Below are positions 1 to 8,795 of a stretch of 21,232 nt of DNA, in pieces. The position numbers and the translations under genes were made by a program. How positions within the stretch are numbered: position 1 is the first letter of the stretch; each line of letters begins with the position of its first letter. Under the pieces are notes generated by a model, which was not told the DNA's origin, made no database searches, and saw only the letters and a program-made list of their open reading frames with translations. Origin of the DNA: Desulfobulbaceae bacterium (lineage in GTDB: Bacteria; Desulfobacterota; Desulfobulbia; Desulfobulbales; Desulfobulbaceae); NCBI GenBank assembly GCA_003508005.1, contig DNUE01000070.1, positions 201 through 21,432 of the forward strand, read 5' to 3'.

Positions 1-325
1 TCTGCACCTGCACCTGGGCGATGTTCGGATCGGTGCCGGCCCTGAAGGTCAGATTGATGGCTACCGCCCCGGCCGAGTCGCTGGTGGAGGACATGTCGAT
101 CAGGTTGTCGATGCCGTACATCTTTTGCTCGATAACCTGGGTGACCGTATCCTGCACGGTCTGGGCCGACGCCCCCGGGTAAATGGCGTTGATGGTGATC
201 TGCGGCGGGGCAATGGGAGGGTACTGCGAGACCGGCAGGGTCCTGATCGCCAGCAGGCCGGCGAGCATTACCATGATGGCAAGCACCCAGGCAAAGATCG
301 GGCGATTGATGAAGAATCTGGGCAT
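1..325 (-). CDS. RND multidrug efflux permease, AcrB/HAE1 family, N-terminal part (gene runs off the left edge)
   Basis: Inner-membrane proton-driven pump subunit of a tripartite efflux system, of which only the first 108 codons are present. The protein starts MPRFFINRPIFAWVL, the hallmark N-terminus of AcrB-type pumps: short cytoplasmic PRFFI(N/D)RP segment, then transmembrane helix 1. The porter-domain start follows, with SQYPPIAPPQI, YPGASAQTVQDTV, and a segment in which the ligand-pocket region begins (TDPNIAQVQVQ). The ATG at 323-325 has an AGGAG ribosome site 8 nt upstream. It lies 143 nt downstream of the adaptor gene on the same strand, the usual acrA-acrB order, so the two are probably one operon under the MarR regulator further upstream. 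Substrate cannot be read from this piece. Confidence 0.93.
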   Translation of the reverse strand, partial: MPRFFINRPIFAWVLAIMVMLAGLLAIRTLPVSQYPPIAPPQITINAIYPGASAQTVQDTVTQVIEQKMYGIDNLIDMSSTSDSAGAVAINLTFRAGTDPNIAQVQVQ

Positions 326-468
326 GAATGGTCTCCTTGAGGTCAGTTCACTAGCCGGGGGCTTCGGGGGACAGGGAAAATATTCTTCTGCGGCGTCCCT
401 CATCCGGCCTGCGGCCACCTTTTCGAAGTCTGCGTTTCTCTTCGCTTATCTCCGGGGGGAAGGATAGG

Positions 469-1665
469 TTATTTTTTGGCTGCGCCCGGCGGCGTTCCAG
501 CCGGGGCCGGTTCCGGCTTGCTGCCAAAGGGGACCGTCTTGACCGGGGTGCCGGGCCGGGCCTTTTGCAGCCCTTCGAGGATGACCCGGTCGCCTGGTTT
601 AAGGCCGTCGCTGACCAGCCAGCTATCGTTAATTGTACGGGCAACCTGGATGACCCTCGGCTCGACCTTTTCTTCGGCCCCTACCAGCATAACCATGGCC
701 TGCCCGGAAGGGTTGCGGGTGACACCCCGCTGGGGGACCAGAATAGCCTGCTCGTTAACGCCCTCCGGGACGACGGCGCGGACAAACATGCCCGGCAGAA
801 GGGTCTGCTCGGGGTTGGGAAATTCCGCACGCAGGGTGACGGAGCCGGTGCTCTGCTCAACGGTGACCTCGGAGAATTTCAGCTCTCCGGGCAGGGGGTA
901 AGGGGTGCCGTCCTCCAGCAGGAGTGTGACCTCGACCTTCGCCTTCCTGTCGCCCTTGAGCAGGCCGCTGCCCAGGTTTCTCTGCATGCGCAGCATCTCG
1001 GCGGCGGACTGGGTGACATCCACGAATATGGGGTCGAGCTGCTGGACGGTGGCCAGCGGCGTCGCCTGGTTGGCCGTCACCAGTGCCCCGGTAGTGACGG
1101 CGGAACGGCCGATGCGCCCCGAGATCGGGGCCTTGACTACGGTGTAGTCTAAATTGATACGCGCGGCGTCAAAGGCTGCGCTGGCGGCTAAGATCTCGGC
1201 CTCCGCCTGTTTGCGTGCCGCTGCGGCGTCATCGGCTTCCTGCTTGCTGATCGCGTTGACCTGCACCAGTTCGCCAAAGCGCTCCGCTTTGAGCCTGGCC
1301 GGCACAAGGTAGGCCTCGGCCCTGGCCAGGGTTGCCTTGGCCTTGGCGATATCTGCCCGGTACATGGCGTCGTCGATCTGGTAGAGCACCTCTCCTTTTT
1401 TGACGTCAGCACCCTCGGTGAATAACCTTTTTTGAATAATTCCGGTTACCTGCGGGCGTACCTCGGCAATCAGGCGGGGTGCGGTCCGACCGGAGAGCTC
1501 GGTGGTCAGCTCCACCAACTGCGGCTTAACCTCCATGATCCCTACCTCGGGAGGGCCGGCCGGCGGCGGTCCCTGTGCACCGCCTTTATTGTCGCAGCCG
1601 CTCAGGAGAAACAACAGGGCAACCGCCCCGGCGACAAGCAAAGTTCTTCTGAATCTGATTTTCAT
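469..1665 (-). CDS. RND efflux periplasmic adaptor lipoprotein (membrane fusion protein, AcrA/MexA type)
   Basis: Periplasmic adaptor that links an RND pump to an outer-membrane channel; 398 residues, normal for the family. The N-terminus is a lipoprotein signal with lipobox LSGC and the lipidated cysteine at residue 24. Then come the barrel-sandwich/lipoyl half motif (RPQVTGIIQKRLFTEG, about 68-84), a helical hairpin rich in Ala/Glu/Lys (about 105-165), and the second lipoyl half (VVKAPISGRIGRS, about 175-188). Beta-barrel and membrane-proximal domains follow, with LLPGMFVRAVVPEG and GLKPGDRVILEGLQKARPG. The C-terminal tail is Pro/Ala/Lys rich. The start has GAGGAG just upstream. The permease gene follows at once, so this is the first gene of the pump operon. 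No outer-membrane TolC-like gene is in the window. Confidence 0.95.
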   Translation of the reverse strand: MKIRFRRTLLVAGAVALLFLLSGCDNKGGAQGPPPAGPPEVGIMEVKPQLVELTTELSGRTAPRLIAEVRPQVTGIIQKRLFTEGADVKKGEVLYQIDDAMYRADIAKAKATLARAEAYLVPARLKAERFGELVQVNAISKQEADDAAAARKQAEAEILAASAAFDAARINLDYTVVKAPISGRIGRSAVTTGALVTANQATPLATVQQLDPIFVDVTQSAAEMLRMQRNLGSGLLKGDRKAKVEVTLLLEDGTPYPLPGELKFSEVTVEQSTGSVTLRAEFPNPEQTLLPGMFVRAVVPEGVNEQAILVPQRGVTRNPSGQAMVMLVGAEEKVEPRVIQVARTINDSWLVSDGLKPGDRVILEGLQKARPGTPVKTVPFGSKPEPAPAGTPPGAAKK

Positions 1666-1758
1666 GCGCTCCTCTATCCTTAATAATTGATTACGCGCCT
1701 GTTGCCCGGCGAGTGAGGTGAATTCAGCAATTGTTGCGTGGAAATATTTGCGCCCTGA

Positions 1759-2241
1759 TCATTTCTGGTCGTCCTTCTGGATCTCTTCCGACGCCAGACC
1801 GTCCAGATTTCCGGAGATTCGCCGCAGGACCCGCCGGCAGACCGTTTCATCCTGTTCGTCAATCCCGGCCAGGACCTGTTCGCGATAGCCGGTGACAAGT
1901 CCTATTGCCTGTTCAACCAGTTCCTCGCCGGCGGGGGTCAGGACGATGGTAAAGGCCCGCCGGTCCTCGGGATCGGGCCTTCTTTCGATAAAGCCCTTGT
2001 TGGCGAGTCGGTCCAGGATCCTGGTCATGTTGGCCGGGGTCTTGCCGGTGAGGGCGCATAGTTGCCGCTGGCCGATGGCTCCGCCCCCTCGGCTGAGGAT
2101 TTTCAACGGGTGGAGCTGCTCCAGGGTGATGGCGAAGGGCTGCAGCGCCTTGTCAGCATGGAGCTGCAGACGGATCGCAGTCTGGTAGATCTGTCGCAGC
2201 AGAGTATCATCTGATTGAGTTGTGGGCATTTGTTGCGTCAT
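1759..2241 (-). CDS. MarR family transcriptional regulator
   Basis: Dimeric winged-helix repressor of 160 residues, the family's normal length. The core shows a first helix bundle (QPFAITLEQLHPLKIL), the recognition region (IGQRQLCALTGKTPANMTRILDRLANKGFIERRP), and the wing with the typical PEDRRAFTIVLTPAGEEL signature (about 112-129). The C-terminus supplies the dimer helices. It lies 93 nt upstream of the RND adaptor on the same strand, so it probably represses its own promoter and the efflux operon, with release by a small aromatic or lipophilic ligand as in MarR/MexR. The start codon lacks a clear Shine-Dalgarno; an alternative Met lies four codons in. The ATG sits just inside a palindrome (separate entry). 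Confidence 0.93.
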   Translation of the reverse strand: MTQQMPTTQSDDTLLRQIYQTAIRLQLHADKALQPFAITLEQLHPLKILSRGGGAIGQRQLCALTGKTPANMTRILDRLANKGFIERRPDPEDRRAFTIVLTPAGEELVEQAIGLVTGYREQVLAGIDEQDETVCRRVLRRISGNLDGLASEEIQKDDQK

Positions 2242-2290
2242 AGATATTTAATGAGGCAACTATATATCTCTGAGCAAGAATTCTTGTCAA
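2242..2290 (-). promoter_or_regulatory. Promoter and probable autorepression operator of the marR gene
   Basis: Read on the minus strand there is a perfect -35 (TTGACA, complement of 2285-2290), an 18-nt spacer and a -10 of TATATA (2261-2266). A 6-bp inverted repeat AGATAT-N16-ATATCT (2242-2247 and 2264-2269) overlaps the -10 and reaches the ATG. A palindrome over the -10 of its own gene is the classical arrangement for MarR-type repressors. The elements are seen directly; that MarR binds here is inferred. Confidence 0.6.
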
Positions 2291-2358
2291 GAAAAAAGGA
2301 GTGTGGCCACTCAGAATGATGCTTGTTTGTTCGGGCAGGAAGTGCGGCAGAATCAGGA

Positions 2359-4137
2359 TCAGAGTTGCATGTGCTTATCCGAATAGAGGTAGCGCTTGAT
2401 CTTGTGGGTTGCCGTTTTGGCAAAGGGCTCGCGCCGCTCGATGATCCGCGACAGTTTTGAGTTCACGGGGAGCAGGGCGTTGATCTCGCTTCGGATCTTT
2501 TCCAGAGAGGCGTTGATGAACTGGTGGCGCTGCTGCCTGCTCTGCCCGGTGGTTTCTGCGTCGATGAATTCGTAGTCAGGGTAGATCCACGCCTCCAGCA
2601 GGCCGTTGTTTTCGATGACCAGGGACTCCACGACCAGCGGACAGGCATTCAGCTTGTGCTCGATGGTTTCCGGATAGATATTTTCGCCGCTGGACAGGAC
2701 GATCACCGATTTGGACCTTCCCTTGATATGAAGATTGCCGGCCTGGTCGATAAAACCCATGTCGCCCGTGCGCAGCCAGCCATCATCGATCAGGGCTTCT
2801 TTTGTTCCCTCATCGTCTTTCCAGTAGCCGCGCATGATATTGGGGCCTTTCGCCTGAATTTCCCCGATCCCGGTTGCCGGATCCGGCTGGCCGATACGGA
2901 TTGCAACGCCCGGCACCGGCTTGCCAGCTGAACCGAGGACGATGGTCGCGTCTCCCTGAGGGCCTCCTGAGAGCAGCGGCGATGATTCGGTCAGTCCGTA
3001 ACCGATGAGGTAGGGAAACCTCGCTTCCCGCAGAAATTCCTCAACCTCGGGGTTGAGTGCCGCCCCTCCGATGCCCATCACTTCGAGGTTGCCACCGAAA
3101 AAGGCGAGCAGCTTCCTGCCGATTTTCCGATAAACGAACCGCCGTCCGAGGCGGAAGCGGCAGATGTAGCGCAGGGCCTTGCTCTGCTCGATGGCCGGCA
3201 GTACACGTTTTTTATATATTTTCTCCATGATCAGCGGGACCACCAGCATGCCCTGCGGGCGCTCCTCGGCGCAGATTTTCTGCAAGACCGCGGGGGTCGG
3301 GGCCTTGCCGGCATAGACAATCCGGCAGCCCTTGAGCATGGGCATCAGGAAACCCACGGTGAATTCATAGGTGTGCGAAATGGGCAGAACGGAGAGGAAG
3401 GTGCTCCCCGACCGAATTTCCAGGAGTTTGCAGGCGGCTTGGGCGTTTGCGCAGAGATTGGCGTGCGTCAGCAGAACCGCTTTGGAAAAGCCAGAGGTCC
3501 CTGAGGTGTAGAGAATGGATGCCGGGTCGTCTTTGCCCACGTTGGCGAACGATGCGTCCGGCGGGGAAACATATTCTTCCGCCCGCCGCAGATACTCGGA
3601 AAAGGGGTCGAGGCTCAGCATCCCGTTTTCCTCAATGTAATCGTCAAGAGTGACTATCCGCTGCAGCTTGTTCTTCAGGTCGTAGATTTTTTCGAGCTGC
3701 CGCTGGGTGATGAAAATCAGGCGGCATTCCATTTCCGAGAGGATGTGATGGACATCCGCTTCCGGCAGATCTGGAAGGATGGGAACCGCCACCGCCCCGA
3801 GGCGGACAATTGCAAGGTAGGCCGTACCCCAGTTGTGTGAGTTTTCGGCCAGCAGGGCGACGCGGTCCCCCTGGCCCATGCCCTCGCTCTGCAGGAAACG
3901 GGCAAGAACGATTACCCGATGGTGAAACTGCTGATAGCTGAGCGGTGCCTCGAGGGCCATGCCCACCGCTGGCAGGCTGCCGTAGTGCAGAGCGCAGTTG
4001 TCGATCAGTTCATTGAGGGTGGTTGCGGGGGATAGCGGGACCGGCAGATGAGCGGATTGATTTTTTTCGCTGTTGGCGGCAGGTTGCGAGGACTGTTGCT
4101 GGTGGATTTCGGCAGGCGGCGTTTTGTCAATATGCAT
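2359..4137 (-). CDS. Long-chain fatty acid--CoA ligase (AMP-binding, FadD-like)
   Basis: Activates a fatty acid to acyl-AMP and then acyl-CoA; 592 residues from the chosen start. ANL-superfamily motifs appear in order: the phosphate loop YTSGTSG (from residue 210) continuing FSKAVLLTHANL, GYGLTESSP (379-387), the hinge-side aspartate of WLRTGD (D459), then GRSKSVIVLSSGENIYPETIE. The catalytic lysine region THKIKRYLY (K579) lies near the C-terminus. The ORF is open 22 codons further upstream, but the ATG at 4135-4137 has AAGAGGT six nt before it and the two upstream Met codons have no such site. There is no signal peptide, and it appears to be monocistronic. It is separated from marR by about 117 nt on the same strand. 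Chain-length preference cannot be read from the sequence. Confidence 0.92.
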   Translation of the reverse strand: MHIDKTPPAEIHQQQSSQPAANSEKNQSAHLPVPLSPATTLNELIDNCALHYGSLPAVGMALEAPLSYQQFHHRVIVLARFLQSEGMGQGDRVALLAENSHNWGTAYLAIVRLGAVAVPILPDLPEADVHHILSEMECRLIFITQRQLEKIYDLKNKLQRIVTLDDYIEENGMLSLDPFSEYLRRAEEYVSPPDASFANVGKDDPASILYTSGTSGFSKAVLLTHANLCANAQAACKLLEIRSGSTFLSVLPISHTYEFTVGFLMPMLKGCRIVYAGKAPTPAVLQKICAEERPQGMLVVPLIMEKIYKKRVLPAIEQSKALRYICRFRLGRRFVYRKIGRKLLAFFGGNLEVMGIGGAALNPEVEEFLREARFPYLIGYGLTESSPLLSGGPQGDATIVLGSAGKPVPGVAIRIGQPDPATGIGEIQAKGPNIMRGYWKDDEGTKEALIDDGWLRTGDMGFIDQAGNLHIKGRSKSVIVLSSGENIYPETIEHKLNACPLVVESLVIENNGLLEAWIYPDYEFIDAETTGQSRQQRHQFINASLEKIRSEINALLPVNSKLSRIIERREPFAKTATHKIKRYLYSDKHMQL

Positions 4138-4267
4138 GGTGTACCTCTTGATGGGGACTTCATACATCTTGTGTCGGGCATCAATTTTATACAGGTTACA
4201 CATAAATCAAAGACGATGTCAACGGGTAAAAATGCAGGATAATATTGAAAAAAAATGCCTAAAACCC

Positions 4268-4308
4268 TTGACAGAGGTAAATTGGACAGATAAAAGAAAA
4301 TATGTCCA
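4268..4308 (+). promoter_or_regulatory. Candidate sigma70 promoter of the D,D-carboxypeptidase gene, with a small palindrome
   Basis: TTGACA (4268-4273), 17-nt spacer, TAAAAG (4291-4296, 4 of 6 to consensus). A 6-bp inverted repeat TGGACA-N14-TGTCCA (4283-4288 and 4303-4308) straddles the -10 and would lie at the start of transcription. A perfect TATAAT sits at 4309-4314 but has no well-spaced -35. The palindrome could be an operator; no regulator is suggested by the context. Confidence 0.35.
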
Positions 4309-4347
4309 TATAATAACCTGAAGATGGCTTTAATTCCGGGTTGCGTG

Positions 4348-5379
4348 ATGAAGAAAGCTTATATCCCTGTTCTCCTCGCTGTTTTTTCGTTTATATGGGT
4401 GCAAGTGCCGGGCTGGTCGCCCGCCGGACCGGTTCCGGTTCTCTCTGATACGGCAAAACAGCGTCCGCAAAGCGGCAGGCCCGGCAGCGACGGTCCTGTT
4501 GCCGGAATGACCCGGAACCAGGGGGGGATGAAAAACACCATCTCTCCGCTCAAGTCGGCCCCCGAGGATTCCGAAGTCGCGTCCGGCTGGCTTCCTGACG
4601 TCAGCCGGAAGATTTCCTCCAAAAGCGTCATCATCATCGATGCGCAGACCGGGGAGGAAATTTTTACCAAGGCCCCGGACAGTCCTCGGCAGCCGGCCTC
4701 AACGATCAAGGTGCTTACCGGCATGATCGCCCTCAAGTCCCTCGATGACGCGGATATGGTCGAGGTGAGCCGCAGGGCATCCAGCATGCCGCGTTCCAAG
4801 ATATATCTTGATCCGAAGAAATCCTACCGTGCCAGTGACCTGATCGATGCCGTGCTCCTGGCCTCGGCCAACGACGCCAGTGTGGCTTTGGCGGAAAAGA
4901 TTGCCGGCAAGGAAGAAAATTTCGCCGAGATGATGACTCTGCGCGCCAGGCTGTGGGGGGCGAAGAACACGATTTGCCGGACTGCGACCGGTTTGACGGC
5001 CGAGGGTCAGCAGTCAACGGCACGGGACCTGGCAAAGATTTTCCGGCACGCCATGCAGGATGATAACTTTGCCGAACGGATCGGTAAAACCAAGGTGCGG
5101 ACTTCCTATGGCCAGGAACTGCACAGTCACAACAAGGCGTTGTGGCGGGTTAACGGGGCGGAAGGTGGCAAAACCGGCTATACTGATGCTGCGCGGCAGA
5201 CCTATGTGGGGCAGTTTTCCCAGAAGGAGGGAACCATCATCGTGGCCCTTATGGGCAGTGAAACCATGTGGGCGGATGTGAAGAATCTGGTCGATTACGG
5301 GTTCAAGAGGCAGAAGGAACTGCAGGTTGCCCGGAGGCAGCTCGAGCAGGAGGGCAAGCAGCTGGCTATGGCGGATTGA
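4348..5379 (+). CDS. D-alanyl-D-alanine carboxypeptidase / low-molecular-weight penicillin-binding protein (peptidase S11)
   Basis: Periplasmic serine enzyme that trims or cleaves peptidoglycan stem peptides. All three S11 active-site motifs are present: STIK with nucleophile S118 and K121, SAN (173-175) and KTG (275-277). The start at 4348 gives a clean signal peptide (MKKAYIPVLL followed by a hydrophobic stretch); an in-frame ATG eight codons upstream (4324) is possible, and neither has a strong ribosome site. About 60 residues of Pro/Gly/Ser-rich linker separate the signal from the catalytic domain. At 343 residues it lacks the C-terminal beta domain and membrane-anchor helix of PBP5/6, so it resembles PBP7 (PbpG) in layout, perhaps an endopeptidase. 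A strong terminator follows, so it is probably monocistronic. Confidence 0.93.
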   Translation: MKKAYIPVLLAVFSFIWVQVPGWSPAGPVPVLSDTAKQRPQSGRPGSDGPVAGMTRNQGGMKNTISPLKSAPEDSEVASGWLPDVSRKISSKSVIIIDAQTGEEIFTKAPDSPRQPASTIKVLTGMIALKSLDDADMVEVSRRASSMPRSKIYLDPKKSYRASDLIDAVLLASANDASVALAEKIAGKEENFAEMMTLRARLWGAKNTICRTATGLTAEGQQSTARDLAKIFRHAMQDDNFAERIGKTKVRTSYGQELHSHNKALWRVNGAEGGKTGYTDAARQTYVGQFSQKEGTIIVALMGSETMWADVKNLVDYGFKRQKELQVARRQLEQEGKQLAMAD

Positions 5380-5425
5380 TTTCTGCCCCGCCTTACGATT
5401 GCAGCAGAGAGGTGATCAGCAACAT

Positions 5426-5462
5426 GGGCCGGGCTTCCGACGGAAGCCTGGCCCTTTTTTTT
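5426..5462 (+). terminator. Rho-independent terminator after the D,D-carboxypeptidase gene
   Basis: GGGCC plus GGCTTCC pairs with GGAAGCC plus GGCCC across a GAC loop with one G-T pair, giving a 13-bp GC-rich stem. Eight consecutive T follow (5455-5462). It lies 47 nt after the stop codon, between convergent genes. Confidence 0.9.
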
Positions 5463-5486
5463 CCAGGGAGGGCTAAAGGAAAGGTT

Positions 5487-6425
5487 TTACGAATTATCTC
5501 CCCGGCAGAGCCGGGCAAATCCTCCGGGAATGGTCCCCGATGCCCAGAAGGCCCGGCCCTGCTTGTAGTCGACAAACCAGTAGCCGCCGGGACTGCGGGT
5601 GTCGGCGACAAAGATAAATGGCTGCCGGGGAGAGAAGCAGGGATGCACATGCTGCCCCTGTCCGTTTTTTGTCGGTTCCATTAGGGACAGGGCCTCGGCC
5701 AGGGAGGGTATCCGCCAGTCGGAAAACCCGGCGAAGCGTTCTCTGTTCAGCCGTTCGACTTCCTGGCGCAGCCTCCGGTTGCTCATGATATCAAGTCCCT
5801 CCCGTTGCCACATCAGGCCGGTGGCCAGATCGCTCACCGTGAGGCCGTCGCCGTTATCCTCCAGGATATTGGGGAAATTCCCCTCCGGATTGCGCTCGCT
5901 GTCGAACAGATTGTAGCGCAGCAAAAGGGCGCGGATGTCCTTTTCGTCCATTTCCGCAGGTTCCGCAGGCAGAGTGACCCGGTTGGCGGCCGATTGCAGG
6001 CCAGTCCTTCCGGGGAGCCCTGTTTCCTCCAGTACCTGTTCGTTTGCTGTGGCAATAGGGATGATTTTCGAATCGTCCTCGGTTTCAATGACATGGGCGA
6101 GCAGCCACTCCCGGAGAGCACTGTCAATGGCGTAATTTTGGTCATACAGGGACCCCTTGCCCTGCTGTTTCACGCATTGTTTAATCATCTCCCCAGGGGC
6201 GAGGATCTCGGCCACCACCCTGGCATGCTTGATTCCGCGCTCCATGAGGCACAGCCGGGGGGAGTCGCCCCAGTTGTCGATGAAAAAATAATAGATACGC
6301 TCTTTCGTGCTGCGGATCCGTTCCCTGCCGCCCCAGCTCTCAAAGGTGCCAAAGGTATATTCCGGGGTCATCTCCCAGTCGATAGTTGTGCTCACCGCCA
6401 TTCCCAGCTTTTTGAATAATCCCAT
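5487..6425 (-). CDS. DUF1566 (Lcl C-terminal) domain protein of unknown function
   Basis: 312 residues. The C-terminal about 120 residues form a DUF1566/Lcl domain: VSDLATGLMWQREG, then RERFAGFSDWRIPSLAEALSLMEP, and YWFVDYKQGRAFW near the end. The DUF1566 fold is common in surface or adhesin-like proteins. The N-terminal half has no signal peptide; it holds an aromatic-rich segment and an internal Asp/Glu/Lys-rich stretch, and I do not recognise it. The ATG at 6423-6425 was chosen because GGAG lies six nt upstream; the ORF is open to 6461 but those Met codons have no ribosome site. It is convergent with the carboxypeptidase and divergent from glgX. Function unknown; a cytoplasmic location is suggested only by the lack of a signal. 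Confidence 0.8.
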   Translation of the reverse strand: MGLFKKLGMAVSTTIDWEMTPEYTFGTFESWGGRERIRSTKERIYYFFIDNWGDSPRLCLMERGIKHARVVAEILAPGEMIKQCVKQQGKGSLYDQNYAIDSALREWLLAHVIETEDDSKIIPIATANEQVLEETGLPGRTGLQSAANRVTLPAEPAEMDEKDIRALLLRYNLFDSERNPEGNFPNILEDNGDGLTVSDLATGLMWQREGLDIMSNRRLRQEVERLNRERFAGFSDWRIPSLAEALSLMEPTKNGQGQHVHPCFSPRQPFIFVADTRSPGGYWFVDYKQGRAFWASGTIPGGFARLCRGDNS

Positions 6426-6466
6426 AATCTTCTCCATATTGATGACTTTTTGCAGGACCATCTGTT

Positions 6467-6494
6467 TTGCATTTCAGATAGAAAAAGGTATGAT
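6467..6494 (+). promoter_or_regulatory. Weak candidate promoter for glgX
   Basis: TTGCAT (6467-6472), 16-nt spacer, TATGAT (6489-6494, 5 of 6 to the -10 consensus). It lies 60 nt before the glgX start in an AT-rich divergent gap. The -35 is poor, so this is tentative. Confidence 0.25.
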
Positions 6495-6553
6495 AGCACC
6501 TGATTCCATTCCTGTTCTATAAAAACATAAATAATAATTATTATCAAGTAAAA

Positions 6554-8656
6554 ATGAGCATCAGGGTGAGCCCGGGGTTGCCGCGCCCCAAAGGGGCCAT
6601 ATTCAAGCCGGAAGGGATCAACTTTGCCCTGTTTTCGAGGCATGCTGAACGGGTAATCCTCGTGCTGCAGCTGGGAGAAGGTCCTGGCAAGGGAAGCGGC
6701 AGGGGAATCGAACTGCCTCTCGACCCAGGGATCAATAAAACCGGCGATATCTGGCATATCCTGGTCCAGGGACTGCCCGCCGACTTTCGTTACGGTTACC
6801 GGTTGGCCGGGCCATGTGATCCCAGGGGCAGCGGGCACCAGTTTGATGAGCGCAACGTCCTCATCGATCCCTATGCCAAGGTGCTGTGCCCGTCTCGCTG
6901 GGGGGCGGCCCGCGAAGAACTCGGCCGCGAACCCTGTTGCCTGGTGGCGGACGCCGGTTATGATTGGGAAATGGACCGCCCCCTCCGCATCCCTCTCAAG
7001 GACACAGTGATCTATGAGATGCATGTCCGGGGCTTCACCGTGCACCCCTCCTCCGGAGTCATGCACCCTGGAACTTTTGCGGGCGTCGTCGAAAAGATCC
7101 CCTATCTGCAGGAGTTGGGGGTAACCGCGGTAGAGTTGATGCCGATCAGCGAGTTCAACGAGAATGAGACCCTGTTTGCCAATCCCTTCACCGGTGAGCG
7201 GCTGAAGAATTACTGGGGATACAGTCCCATCTCTTTCTATGCGCCAAAGTCCGGGTACTGCAGTGATTTAGGCTGTAAGTTGCGCGAGTTCCGAGATATG
7301 GTCAAGGCCCTGCACCGGGCAGGGATCGAGGTGTTTCTCGATATCGTGTTCAACCATACCGCCGAGGGCGGCATGGATGGTCCGGTCACCAGTTTCCGGG
7401 GCATCGACAACACCATCTACTACCTGCTTGATCCGTTGAACCGCGAGTACCTCAACTTTTCCGGCTGCGGCAATACCTTTAACTGCAACCATCCCATTGT
7501 CCGGAACCTGATCATGAATGTCCTGCGCTGGTGGGTGGTGGAAATGCATGTGGACGGTTTCCGCTTTGATCTGGCTTCGATCCTCGGCCGCGATCAGTTC
7601 GGCCATGTGCTGCCCAATCCGCCGGTGGTGGAACAGATCGCCGAAGATCCGGTCCTGGCCGATGTCAAGATCATCGCCGAGGCGTGGGATGCTGCCGGCC
7701 TGTACCAGGTCGGCAGTTTTTCCACCCATTACCGCTGGGCCGAGTGGAACGGCCGGTTCCGTGACGATGTCCGGGCCTTCATGTGCGGCTATCCGGGCAA
7801 GGTATCGGCCTTGGCCACGAGGATCTCGGGCAGTTCCGATCTCTACCGAAACGGCAGCAGACGCCCCTGCAACTCGATCAATTTCATCACCAGTCACGAC
7901 GGCTTCACCCTGGCCGACCTGGTCAGCTACAATGAAAAGCACAACCTGGCCAACGGTGAAGACAACAGGGACGGGGACAACAACAACATCAGCTGGAACA
8001 GCGGCGCCGAAGGGGACACGGCCGATCCGAGGGTCCTGGCCCTGCGCTCGAGAAGGCTGCGCACCATGGCGGTGATCCTGTTCCTCTCCCAGGGGGTCCC
8101 CATGCTGGTCGCCGGCGATGAGTTCGGCCGCAGCCAGGGCGGGAACAACAACGCCTGGTGCCAGGATAACGAAACGAGCTGGGTGGACTGGCGGCTGCTG
8201 AATACAAAGCGAGAGCAGTTTCTCTTCTTCCGGCAGCTCATCGCCCTGCGCCGGGCGCATCCCATATTCCGCCGCCACGATTTTTTCTCCCCGCCGCATC
8301 CGGAAAACGATCCGCCCCACCGCCATGAGATCATCTGGCAGAGCCTTGAGCCGGGCAGGCAGGACTGGTCCGATGAGTGCCGGACGCTCGCCTTCATCCT
8401 CAACGGGTCGGTGCTCCCGGAGGAGGATGACGATTTCCTGGTGATGCTGAACGGGCACCGGGACCAGAGGATGACCTTTACCGTTCCCCAGCCCCCTGAT
8501 CCGCACCAAGAGCGTGTCTGGAAGAAGATTATCAACACCGGGTTGGCGGCGCCCCGAGATTTTGTGGCTGAGGATGCTGCCTCTCCAGTGCCGGCCGGCG
8601 CCAAGGTTGCGGTGGAGCCTCTGGCCTGCATCGTTCTCCAGTCGAAGAGCAAGTGA
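6554..8656 (+). CDS. glgX: Glycogen debranching enzyme GlgX (GH13 isoamylase-type)
   Basis: Hydrolyses alpha-1,6 branches in phosphorylase-trimmed glycogen in the cytoplasm. 700 residues, the normal size. An N-terminal CBM48 domain (GAIFKPEGINFALFSRHAERV) leads into the GH13 barrel. The barrel shows conserved regions DIVFNHTAEGG, DGFRFDLASIL with nucleophile D339 and R337, IIAEAWDAAG with acid/base E376, and FITSHDGFTLADLV with D449. The run YNEKHNLANGEDNRDG is specific to the GlgX/TreX group. The C-terminal beta domain ends near the stop. The start has no strong ribosome site, but the N-terminus aligns with the family at this Met. No other glycogen genes are adjacent; it stands alone between a divergent DUF1566 gene and a lipoprotein gene with its own promoter. 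Confidence 0.96.
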   Translation: MSIRVSPGLPRPKGAIFKPEGINFALFSRHAERVILVLQLGEGPGKGSGRGIELPLDPGINKTGDIWHILVQGLPADFRYGYRLAGPCDPRGSGHQFDERNVLIDPYAKVLCPSRWGAAREELGREPCCLVADAGYDWEMDRPLRIPLKDTVIYEMHVRGFTVHPSSGVMHPGTFAGVVEKIPYLQELGVTAVELMPISEFNENETLFANPFTGERLKNYWGYSPISFYAPKSGYCSDLGCKLREFRDMVKALHRAGIEVFLDIVFNHTAEGGMDGPVTSFRGIDNTIYYLLDPLNREYLNFSGCGNTFNCNHPIVRNLIMNVLRWWVVEMHVDGFRFDLASILGRDQFGHVLPNPPVVEQIAEDPVLADVKIIAEAWDAAGLYQVGSFSTHYRWAEWNGRFRDDVRAFMCGYPGKVSALATRISGSSDLYRNGSRRPCNSINFITSHDGFTLADLVSYNEKHNLANGEDNRDGDNNNISWNSGAEGDTADPRVLALRSRRLRTMAVILFLSQGVPMLVAGDEFGRSQGGNNNAWCQDNETSWVDWRLLNTKREQFLFFRQLIALRRAHPIFRRHDFFSPPHPENDPPHRHEIIWQSLEPGRQDWSDECRTLAFILNGSVLPEEDDDFLVMLNGHRDQRMTFTVPQPPDPHQERVWKKIINTGLAAPRDFVAEDAASPVPAGAKVAVEPLACIVLQSKSK

Positions 8657-8795
8657 AGAAGAGCTGGGGTACGGAAAGCGTCCTGCTTCCAGCCCGCGCC
8701 GTAATCATCGGGAATGCCGGGCGACAGAGGGTGCCGCAGGTTGCGAAGGAGAAGGCGCGGCAAAGCGCTTTGGGAGTTTTGCGACGCCACACGGG

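Noticed and set aside
7268..8509. 413-codon open frame on the minus strand opposite glgX
   Set aside because: It is the antisense shadow of a high-GC gene with complete GH13 motifs; the predicted protein is low complexity and has no ribosome site or family features.
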